A stretch of DNA of 6,077 bases, from the NCBI GenBank assembly GCA_025449475.1, contig JANWJM010000042.1, forward strand, positions 1-6,077, read 5' to 3'. Below are positions 1-5,241 of the stretch, piece after piece (the stretch's first letter is position 1; every line of letters begins with the position of its first letter). Source of the stretch: Thermoactinomycetaceae bacterium (GTDB taxonomy: Bacteria > Bacillota > Bacilli > Thermoactinomycetales > Thermoactinomycetaceae). The notes below the pieces were generated by a model. It worked only from the letters and a program-made list of their open reading frames with translations, did not search any database and was not told where the DNA came from. A program made the translations under genes and the position numbers.

Positions 1-693
1 AATCTCTTTTAACATCTTCATGACTCGTTCATTGGCTCCCCCATGCAATGGACCTTTGAGTGTACCAATGGCTGTCGTAATGGCTGAATACATATCTGAG
101 AGTGTTCCAGTTGTGACTCTTGCCGCAAAGGTTGATGCATTTAATTCATGATCGGCATGCAAAATTAATGCACGATCAAAAGCCTGAGCAGCTAAGTCAG
201 ACGGCTCCTCTGCATTTAGCATGTAAAGAAAATTAGCTGCAAAACCAAGGCTGGGCTCGGGCTTTACGGGTTCTAGATGATTTCTCAATCGTGCATACGA
301 GGTAATAATCGTTGGAATCTGTGCCGTCAATCGAATTGCTTTGCGAAGATTTGCTTCTCTGTTTAAATCATTGGCTTCCAAATCAAACATACCCAAGGAT
401 GAGACTGCGGTTCGCAAAGCAGCCATCGGATGAGTGTCACGTGGATAAGTTTTCATTTGTTCAAGTAACTCTTCAGGAATGGCTGAGTATTGAGCAATTT
501 GCTGTTTCAGGTCATCCAATTCTTCCTTCTTTGGCAAGCGACCGTACCATAAGAGAAAAGCAACTTCTTCAAAATTTGATTGATCTGCCAGGTCATCGAT
601 ATGAAATCCACGATAGGTGAGAACACCATCGATAATTGAGCTAATACTCGATTCCAATGCTACAACGCCTTCTAACCCTTTTCCAATAGACAT
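1..693 (-). CDS. citZ: Citrate synthase, N-terminal 231 residues (3' end cut by window edge)
   Basis: Condenses oxaloacetate and acetyl-CoA to citrate, the cytoplasmic entry step of the TCA cycle. My reverse-strand translation starts MSIGKGLEGVVALESSIS and stays open to position 1. The N-terminal segment with LTYRGFHIDDLA and FEEVAFLLWYGRLP (residues 25-54) is typical of the compact bacterial citrate/2-methylcitrate synthase group. The substrate-binding HADHELNAS motif lies at about 179-187 (oxaloacetate-binding His182) and the catalytic-His motif GPLHGGANE at 214-222 (His217). The later catalytic His and Asp of the family lie beyond the edge; family members are about 370 aa, so roughly 140 residues are missing. 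The ATG at 691-693 has AAGGAG at 703-708 with 9-nt spacing, which fixes the start. In bacilli citZ usually leads citZ-icd-mdh; those genes would lie to the left. A 2-methylcitrate synthase is possible from family resemblance, but the pfkA/pyk neighbourhood favours citZ. Confidence 0.93.
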   Translation of the reverse strand, partial: MSIGKGLEGVVALESSISSIIDGVLTYRGFHIDDLADQSNFEEVAFLLWYGRLPKKEELDDLKQQIAQYSAIPEELLEQMKTYPRDTHPMAALRTAVSSLGMFDLEANDLNREANLRKAIRLTAQIPTIITSYARLRNHLEPVKPEPSLGFAANFLYMLNAEEPSDLAAQAFDRALILHADHELNASTFAARVTTGTLSDMYSAITTAIGTLKGPLHGGANERVMKMLKEI

Positions 694-747
694 CGGCTCT
701 CGCTCCTTTGTTCCTTAAATGCAGGATATGCCTGATGGTAAAAAAAC

Positions 748-776
748 ATCCTACGCAAAAAGCAATTGTTCGTGAA
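748..776 (-). promoter_or_regulatory. Weak candidate promoter for citZ
   Basis: On the minus strand TTCACG (776-771) is followed after 17 nt by TAGGAT (753-748); each hexamer matches the vegetative consensus at 4 of 6 positions. Transcription would start about 47 nt upstream of the citZ ATG. A second possibility is the perfect TATAAT at 914-909 on the same strand, but it lacks a good -35 and would leave a leader of about 200 nt. I saw no clear CcpA or CcpC site of the kind known at citZ in Bacillus subtilis. Treat as tentative. Confidence 0.25.
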
Positions 777-962
777 TGCACAAATTCCTAATTGTTATTA
801 TCTAATGATGAAAGGGGAAGATAAAAGTCTCATGATCATAACAATGTTCAGTCAAACACTCCTATCTATATTTCTTTTTTCATATTATCACAAATGCATA
901 CTACTAACATTATATGTATTTTTCCTCTTGAAAGAAAGAGATAACATATGTGAAAAATAAAA

Positions 963-971
963 TGGTATAAT
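963..971 (+). promoter_or_regulatory. Extended -10 promoter of ytvI
   Basis: TGGTATAAT combines the TGn extension (963-965) with a perfect TATAAT (966-971). The region 17-19 nt upstream has only a poor -35 match (ATAACA at 941-946, 19-nt spacing), as is common for extended -10 promoters. Transcription is predicted to start near 978, about 30 nt before the ytvI GTG. The same nine bases occur at the thioesterase promoter on the opposite strand. The clear SigA-like -10 suggests vegetative expression, although the family is named for sporulation. Confidence 0.65.
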
Positions 972-978
972 AATCCTG

Positions 979-993
979 TTTACATTATGTAAA
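979..993. promoter_or_regulatory. Perfect 15-bp palindrome, possible operator at the ytvI transcription start
   Basis: TTTACATTATGTAAA is a perfect inverted repeat with 7-bp arms around T986. It begins 7 bp after the TATAAT, so it covers the predicted +1 region, and its right end touches the ribosome binding site AAGGAG (993-998). That is a classic place for a repressor operator. The TACA-n3-TGTA core loosely recalls BlaI/CopY-type operators (TACA-n2-TGTA) but the spacing differs, so no regulator is assigned. With a 1-nt centre it is not a stable RNA hairpin. In AT-rich DNA a chance palindrome is possible. Confidence 0.4.
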
Positions 994-1007
994 AGGAGTA
1001 TCAAAAC

Positions 1008-2150
1008 GTGAATTACTTACTTTGGCGTGGCATGATCATTCGATCAATCATTGTTATTTTAATCCTAATCTCGGCTTACTATGTACTCGATTTCACTCTT
1101 CCCCTTTTATATCCATTCTTAATTGGCTGGTTGATCGCAATGATGATCGAACCCATGGTTAGCTGGTTGGAAAAGAAAAAAGTTCCCCGATTGATCAGTG
1201 TAACCTTGATCTTGTCAGTGATTCTAGGTCTCATTTTTTCACTGGTGTTCTTTATTATTGCTGAAATTGTGGTCGAACTTACACACTTAGCCGAACTGAT
1301 CCCTGATTTTTTTAATCAAGCACAAAAATTATTCGTAGACACGTTCACGCAAGAAAATACAAGCATCCAACGAATCATCAATACGTTACAGACATATCTC
1401 GAGAAAAATCCGGATCAACAACAGCAAATAATTGAGAGCATCCGTGATAATGCCAGTGTACTCGCGAAACAAGGAACCACCTTAATTACGGATATACTGA
1501 CGGGAATCGGTCAATTTTTAAGTGATCTTCCCTTTCTTTTAACGGTCTTAGTCTTTATCATCCTGGCTGCTTTCTTTATCAGCTTAGATTGGCCCAACAT
1601 AAAAAAGAAACTGATCTCACTCGTCCCCCAAAAAGCACAAGCCACCAGCGGGATCGTCCTTCAAGATCTCAAAAAAGCATTGTTTGGATTTATACGAGCT
1701 CAATTAATTCTCATCTCCATCACAGCGCTGATTGTGCTGATTGGACTTTTAATATTAAACATTCCATATGCAATCACGATTGCGCTTCTCATCGGTTTAG
1801 TCGATCTACTCCCTTATCTAGGGGTAGGCGCAGTACTGGTTCCATGGTTTTTATATCTGTTCTTTACAGGAAATACGAAGCTGGGTTTGGGACTTCTGAT
1901 TATCTACGGTGTGATTGTTGTGGTGAGACAGCTATTGGAACCCAATCTTCTTTCAAGCAATGTCGGTCTGGATCCGTTGTTAACCTTGATTGCTCTCTTT
2001 GTTGGACTGAAGCTATTTGGCTTTTTGGGGATCATTATCGGACCCGTAACCGTTGTCGTGATCCTCGCTCTTCATCGTGCTCAAGTGTTTCGGGATATTT
2101 GGATGTTTATCAAGGGTGAAAATACGAACCCAACTTCCACGAATTCGTAA
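1008..2150 (+). CDS. ytvI: YtvI-type AI-2E (UPF0118) family integral membrane protein
   Basis: 380-aa polytopic membrane protein of the AI-2E transporter/UPF0118 family, closest by pattern to the YtvI proteins of spore-forming bacilli. Visible hydrophobic segments lie at about 10-30, 31-48, 61-88, 172-193, 228-250, 252-285, 293-307 and 324-357. A long hydrophilic, Gln/Glu-rich stretch at about 93-165 lies between the third and fourth, as in the family. Family signatures are VDLLPYLGVGA at 265-275, the RQLLEPNLL block at 307-315, GLDPLLTLIALFVG at 320-333 and FGFLGIIIGP at 337-346. The GTG start at 1008 is chosen because AAGGAG (993-998) sits 9 nt upstream; the in-frame ATG at 1032 lacks one. 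It is a single-gene transcript from its own promoter, divergent from citZ. The transported substrate is unknown; some relatives act as Na+(Li+)/H+ antiporters or export signal molecules. The sporulation role is inferred only from the family name. Confidence 0.9.
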   Translation: MNYLLWRGMIIRSIIVILILISAYYVLDFTLPLLYPFLIGWLIAMMIEPMVSWLEKKKVPRLISVTLILSVILGLIFSLVFFIIAEIVVELTHLAELIPDFFNQAQKLFVDTFTQENTSIQRIINTLQTYLEKNPDQQQQIIESIRDNASVLAKQGTTLITDILTGIGQFLSDLPFLLTVLVFIILAAFFISLDWPNIKKKLISLVPQKAQATSGIVLQDLKKALFGFIRAQLILISITALIVLIGLLILNIPYAITIALLIGLVDLLPYLGVGAVLVPWFLYLFFTGNTKLGLGLLIIYGVIVVVRQLLEPNLLSSNVGLDPLLTLIALFVGLKLFGFLGIIIGPVTVVVILALHRAQVFRDIWMFIKGENTNPTSTNS

Positions 2151-2182
2151 AACAAATATTGTCGATTACCGATCTATCCACA

Positions 2183-2214
2183 AAGGCGAGAGTTAGCTTT
2201 CCTACTCTCGCCTT
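2183..2214. terminator. Hairpin shared by convergent ytvI and fxsA (probable bidirectional terminator)
   Basis: AAGGCGAGAGT (2183-2193) pairs perfectly with ACTCTCGCCTT (2204-2214) around a 10-nt loop, giving an 11-bp GC-rich stem. It lies 32 nt after the ytvI stop, and on the other strand it contains the fxsA stop codon (2202-2204) at the loop edge. The T-tracts are weak on both sides (CTTCTT on plus, CCTTTG on minus), so termination may be incomplete. The position between convergent genes and the perfect stem support the call. Confidence 0.7.
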
Positions 2215-2612
2215 CTTGGATAAAACCAGAAAAAAGAGACATTTCCCGAATCCAATTTTTTTTGTAACCACTGTTTCATCCACACTTTGATCACAGCGCG
2301 CGAATAGGGGACAAGGAAACAAAGACCGATCAAGTCCGTGAGAAAACCTGGAATCAGTAACAGGATCGCTCCAACTATATTACAAAATCCATCCAACTAA
2401 GCCTCTCCTGGCATTTCTCCATTTCTAACTTGAATTTGTGCCAATTGATAGGTTTGCATTCCCTCTCTTCTTGCAAGAAATGCACCAAATACACTGGTCA
2501 ACAGTACTGCTGCAATGGTGGAAAGGGAACCGATCAATCCCCCAATCTCAATAAATATCCAGATTTCCAGAAGAGGGAGTAAGATGATCAATAGGAGTAT
2601 CCACCCTAACAT
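2202..2612 (-). pseudogene. fxsA: FxsA family membrane protein gene interrupted by an in-frame TAG at codon 72
   Basis: FxsA is a small cytoplasmic membrane protein; in E. coli its overproduction relieves F-plasmid exclusion of phage T7. Its cell role in bacilli is unclear. Residues 1-71 carry the hallmarks LEIWIFIEIGGLIG (15-28), GAFLARREG (43-51) and GEMPGEA (65-71). A TAG (2399-2397) follows, and the same frame continues without any other stop through LDGFCNIVGAILLLIPGFLTD and a third/fourth hydrophobic region to a normal stop at 2202-2204. Joined, the gene is 136 codons, the usual family length, with the TAG where relatives have a variable, often hydrophobic residue before LDG. One base change (for example TTG to TAG) explains it. 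The ATG at 2612 overlaps the thioesterase end by 7 nt and has AAGGTG upstream, so the two are translationally coupled. The alternatives are a sequencing error, or two separately translated halves: AGGAG lies 8 nt before a TTG immediately after the TAG. Confidence 0.85.
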
Positions 2613-3040
2613 GTACTCACCTTCTTATGCTTCAATCGATCAAAAATTTCGGGATGAGTTCGGCGGATATTGATTCGTTTCATCGTTTTCATTGTCCACA
2701 AATGGGTGGTAGAACCTCTGGTCAATAATTCTTGATCTTCCTTACGTCTTGCTTCATAAGCAAACACAAGTTTGCTACCGTTGTGCGCTTCCATCCACGT
2801 ATGAATCAAAATTTCATCATCATAGCGAGCAGGTTGTAAAAAACGGCATTGCACGTCGACAACTGGAAGTAATAATCCTAACTCCTCTAACTTTCGATAG
2901 GTCAGACCAAAGTGTCGAATATAGTCCGTTCTGCCCACTTCAAACCAGATGAGATAGTTAGCATGATACACCACACCCATCTGATCGGTTTCTTGATAAC
3001 GAACTCGTATAGTAGATTCAGATATATATGGTCTCATCAC
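2606..3040 (-). CDS. Acyl-CoA thioesterase, 4-hydroxybenzoyl-CoA thioesterase (YbgC-like hotdog) family
   Basis: 144-aa cytoplasmic hotdog-fold thioesterase expected to hydrolyse an acyl-CoA to free acid and CoA; the natural substrate cannot be read from sequence. The N-terminal active-site block runs ETDQMGVVYHANYLIWFE (17-34), with the probable catalytic Asp19 and the conserved VYHxNY and WFE residues. VRYQETD before it and the CRFLQPARYDDEILIHTW region (about 65-82) match the 4HBT/YbgC pattern, and length is normal. Two starts are possible: GTG at 3040 or ATG at 3037. GGGAGGA (3054-3048) is 7 nt from the GTG and 10 nt from the ATG, so both are usable and they differ by one residue. It is the first gene of a two-gene operon; its TAG overlaps the fxsA ATG by 7 nt. 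In E. coli YbgC is linked to the Tol-Pal envelope system, but no such partner is present here. Confidence 0.9.
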   Translation of the reverse strand: MMRPYISESTIRVRYQETDQMGVVYHANYLIWFEVGRTDYIRHFGLTYRKLEELGLLLPVVDVQCRFLQPARYDDEILIHTWMEAHNGSKLVFAYEARRKEDQELLTRGSTTHLWTMKTMKRINIRRTHPEIFDRLKHKKVSTC

Positions 3041-3137
3041 AATTCAATCCTCCCTCTCCGTATCTTACTTTAACAGAAAATCTTCCACACATCCAAAATA
3101 GCTTTCAGATGCGCTTTTTTCCACTAAAAAACGATTA

Positions 3138-3146
3138 ATTATACCA
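3138..3146 (-). promoter_or_regulatory. Extended -10 promoter of the thioesterase-fxsA operon
   Basis: On the minus strand TGGTATAAT (3146-3138) contains a perfect TATAAT with the TGn extension. The hexamer 17 nt upstream (TTTTAT) is a poor -35, as at the ytvI promoter. Transcription is predicted to start near 3131, giving a leader of about 90 nt before the thioesterase start. The leader is A/T-rich and shows only a weak 6-bp T/A stem (TTTTTT-AGTGG-AAAAAA); I see no riboswitch-like fold. Confidence 0.6.
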
Positions 3147-3302
3147 AAAAGCTAAAACAGATAAAAGCAGAACCGTTTAAACTCATATTTTTCGTTTTCT
3201 GCTCACATAATGAGAATAGCCAAATGAACAAAGCCTGAGTAAAATAAAAGCAAATCCTAACGTGAAACTATCACCTCGACGATTGGAAAGGGGAGGATAA
3301 CA
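3147..3302. other. Spacer upstream of the tiny ORF, with a loose inverted repeat
   Basis: This part of the 3041-3464 spacer holds no recognisable gene. AGCAGAA (3166-3172) and TTCTGCT (3197-3203) form a 7-bp inverted repeat around a 24-nt AT-rich loop that contains the palindrome GTTTAAAC (3175-3182). It lies just upstream of the thioesterase promoter. CTCA-CATAA-TGAG (3202-3214) is a smaller repeat. CATAAT (3206-3211) and TAAAAT (3240-3245) are possible plus-strand -10 elements for the tiny ORF, but neither has a convincing -35 for any sigma factor I tried (A, B, E, G, K). Confidence 0.4.
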
Positions 3303-3377
3303 ATGACCTGGCGCAAAAAAAAGAAGAGACGCAAAAAGCTACGTTGGTGGATCTACCCTCGATTAGGATTACTATAA
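3303..3377 (+). CDS. Putative 24-aa highly basic Trp-rich small protein
   Basis: The ORF reads MTWRKKKKRRKKLRWW at residues 1-16, then IYPRLGLL and a TAA. Eleven of 24 residues are Lys or Arg, none is acidic, and three are Trp. A very strong ribosome binding site, GGGGAGG (3290-3296), stands 6 nt before the ATG, which is the best reason to think it is translated; the purine-rich AAAGGGGAGGATAACA leader is typical of expressed Firmicutes genes. It is divergent from the thioesterase operon and convergent with pyk, whose terminator hairpin follows 35 nt later. I do not recognise a family. A basic block followed by an aromatic and short hydrophobic tail would suit binding to nucleic acid, ribosomes or anionic membrane, but this is inference from composition. 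It is too short for routine gene callers. No promoter is convincing, so chance cannot be excluded. Confidence 0.5.
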   Translation: MTWRKKKKRRKKLRWWIYPRLGLL

Positions 3378-3410
3378 CCGAAAAAGACCATCGATAAAAT
3401 TTTCATGATA

Positions 3411-3438
3411 AAAAGCGTCGGTACATCCACCGGCGCTT
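3411..3438 (-). terminator. Rho-independent terminator of pfkA-pyk
   Basis: Read on the minus strand, AAGCG-C-CGGT (3438-3429) pairs with ACCG-A-CGCTT (3422-3413) around a 6-nt loop, with one C/A mismatch, and runs into a TTTTT tract ending near 3411. It starts 26 nt after the pyk stop. On the plus strand the mismatch becomes a G-U pair, giving a 10-bp stem, but no T-run follows directly, so it may also weakly end transcription from the tiny ORF. Confidence 0.75.
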
Positions 3439-3464
3439 CATCATTTCCATGCATTTTTTGATCG

Positions 3465-5219
3465 TTAGATCACATTCGCATACCCTGAATAGATCTGTCC
3501 TCGTTTCGAATCGACTGTGATTTCCATGCCATCTTTTATCTTGGAGGTTGCCTTCTCAACGCCTACAACAACAGGAATTCCCAGGCTAACACCTACCACA
3601 GCAGCATGAGAAGTGAGTCCGCCTTCTTCTGTGATAATTGCGGAAGCACGCTCGATCGCTGGAATCATCGTCTGATCGGTGCTCCGAGTCACAATGATGG
3701 CTCCATCCACCATGTTAGGCAACAATTCTTCTGCAGACAATCCCAATACGACTCGACCCGTCACGACTTGATTTCCAACTCCCTGTCCCTGAGCCAAAAC
3801 ACCCCCTAACACATGAACTTTCATTAGATTGGTGTTCCCTGATTCTCCTACAGGGACCCCAGCTGTTAGGATCACGAGATCCCCTTGCCGAACAATTTCC
3901 GAAGTCAATACTTTGGACACAGACGCTTGGAACATTTCATCGGTAGAACTTGCCGGCGAACCCAACATCGGGTAAACTCCCCATACGAGTGCCAATTGGC
4001 GCAAAACCATTTGATTGGGGGTTACAGCAATAATAGGGACTTTCGGACGATATTTTGAAACCATTCGCGCAGTATAACCCGATTCGGTAGGAGTGATAAT
4101 CGCTTGACAATCCAAGTTATGTGCGGTTGATACCACTGCCTGACTAATCGATTCGGTAATACTTTGTCCAACCTCTCTCGTCCGCTGTTGATAGAGATCA
4201 TCATAATGCAAAGCTGATTCGATTCGACTGGCAATTGAATTCATCACCCGTAACGATTCAACCGGATATTTTCCAGCTGCTGTTTCTCCGGAAAGCATGA
4301 TGGCGTCAGTTCCATCAAAAATAGCATTGGCGACATCACTTGCTTCGGCTCTTGTCGGTCGCGGGTTTCTCTGCATCGAATCCAACATCTGTGTAGCAGT
4401 GATGACCACTTTCCCCAATTGGTTGCATTTTTTTATAATCTCTTTTTGAACAATGGGGACTTCTTCAACCGGAATCTCGACCCCCATATCTCCTCGAGCA
4501 ATCATGATTCCATCAGCGACTTTTAAGATTGAATCCAGATTTTCAATTCCTTCTTGATTTTCAATCTTTGCAATGATCAATGCTTGGGATCCATGACGTT
4601 CTAATATTTCCCGAATCTCTAAAATGTCTTCTTTTTTTCTTATAAATGATGCGGCGATGTAATCTATTTCATGCTCGATCCCAAATCGGATATCTTGAGC
4701 ATCCTTTTCTGTGATTCCTGGCAAGTTGATTTTGATTCCTGGAATGTTTACCCCTTTCCTACTCTTTAAAATACCTCCATTTTCTACTTTACAGATGATC
4801 TCTGTAGCGTGGATATCTTCCACGGTTAAACCAATCAATCCGTCATCGATTAAAATCGTTGCGCCAACCTTTACTTCCTTGGGTAAGTCTGGATGTGTGA
4901 TGGAGACTCTCTCCTGATCCCCTTCAATTCTCTCCGTGGTTAAAATAAATCGTTGCCCTTTGACCAATTCAACTTGAACGTCTTTCAAATCACCTGTTCG
5001 GATTTCTGGACCTTTTGTATCTAGCAGAATCCCAATCGTTTTTTGTTCAGCCGCAGCTGCTTCTCTAATTTTTTGGATTCGTTCCGCATGCTCTTGATGG
5101 GAGCCATGTGAAAAATTTAAACGAGCAATATTCATCCCTTGACGAATCAATTCTCTCAATACTTCAGGGCTCTCCGAAGCAGGACCAATGGTACAAACAA
5201 TTTTTGTTTTTCGTAGCAT
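3465..5219 (-). CDS. pyk: Pyruvate kinase with C-terminal PEP-utiliser-like extra domain
   Basis: Transfers phosphate from phosphoenolpyruvate to ADP, giving pyruvate and ATP, the last step of glycolysis. The 584 residues form the A/B/C core (1 to about 475) plus an extra C-terminal domain (about 481-584), as in Bacillus and Geobacillus enzymes of about 585 aa. Visible sites: NIARLNFSHG (30-39, Arg33), LDTKGPEIRTG (66-76), the signature IIAKIENQEGIENL with catalytic Lys218 and metal ligand Glu220, ARGDMGVE (241-248, metal ligand Asp244), and TATQMLDSM (274-282). Glu72 in GPEIRTG corresponds to rabbit Glu117, which marks K+-dependent enzymes. The extra domain has EEGGLTSHAAVVG (531-543), the phosphohistidine-swivel motif of PEP-utilising enzymes, with His538. 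The ATG at 5219 has AAGGG about 9 nt upstream and AGAGG closer in. It lies 22 bp after pfkA, so the two are probably cotranscribed. No frame damage is seen. Confidence 0.97.
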   Translation of the reverse strand: MLRKTKIVCTIGPASESPEVLRELIRQGMNIARLNFSHGSHQEHAERIQKIREAAAAEQKTIGILLDTKGPEIRTGDLKDVQVELVKGQRFILTTERIEGDQERVSITHPDLPKEVKVGATILIDDGLIGLTVEDIHATEIICKVENGGILKSRKGVNIPGIKINLPGITEKDAQDIRFGIEHEIDYIAASFIRKKEDILEIREILERHGSQALIIAKIENQEGIENLDSILKVADGIMIARGDMGVEIPVEEVPIVQKEIIKKCNQLGKVVITATQMLDSMQRNPRPTRAEASDVANAIFDGTDAIMLSGETAAGKYPVESLRVMNSIASRIESALHYDDLYQQRTREVGQSITESISQAVVSTAHNLDCQAIITPTESGYTARMVSKYRPKVPIIAVTPNQMVLRQLALVWGVYPMLGSPASSTDEMFQASVSKVLTSEIVRQGDLVILTAGVPVGESGNTNLMKVHVLGGVLAQGQGVGNQVVTGRVVLGLSAEELLPNMVDGAIIVTRSTDQTMIPAIERASAIITEEGGLTSHAAVVGVSLGIPVVVGVEKATSKIKDGMEITVDSKRGQIYSGYANVI

Positions 5220-5241
5220 CCGCCTCTTCCCTTCTGCTTTA

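Larger units (their letters stand above)
709..1007. other. AT-rich divergent spacer between citZ and ytvI, no convincing gene
   Basis: This spacer lies between the citZ ribosome binding site and the ytvI start and carries only control signals. The one open frame in it (766-960 plus, TTG start, 64 codons) has no ribosome binding site, reads as low-complexity Leu/Ile/Phe/Tyr translation of AT-rich DNA, and overlaps the ytvI promoter region. From memory, Bacillus subtilis has an additional small membrane protein gene, ytwI (DUF441), between ytvI and citZ; nothing resembling it is present here on either strand. Confidence 0.7.

Noticed and set aside
312..620. 102-codon plus-strand frame opposite citZ
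   Set aside because: Antisense shadow of citrate synthase, whose frame is intact and has all expected motifs; no ribosome binding site.
766..960. 64-codon plus-strand frame in the citZ-ytvI spacer
   Set aside because: TTG start without a ribosome binding site, low-complexity hydrophobic translation of AT-rich DNA, no family resemblance; the promoter of ytvI lies immediately after it.
1589..2119. 176-codon plus-strand frame inside ytvI
   Set aside because: Lies wholly within ytvI in another frame; its Ser/Arg/His/Cys-rich composition is typical of an off-frame reading of hydrophobic codons, and ytvI has clear family motifs throughout.
2110..2322. 70-codon minus-strand frame spanning the ytvI end and fxsA
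   Set aside because: Overlaps the fxsA C-terminal half in another frame and crosses the shared terminator; no family features.
2397..2399. Stop-codon reassignment or general amber readthrough as explanation for fxsA
   Set aside because: The thioesterase and pfkA genes in this window end at TAG in the places expected for their families, so TAG works as a stop here.
3100..3120. AGCTTTCAGATGCGCT followed by TTTTTT as a plus-strand terminator
   Set aside because: The stem would be only about 3-5 imperfect base pairs and no plus-strand gene ends there; it lies in the leader of the thioesterase operon.
3175..3245. Sigma B, sigma E or sigma K promoter for the tiny ORF
   Set aside because: GTTTAA, ATATT and CATAAT elements occur, but spacing or partner elements do not fit any of these consensus promoters.
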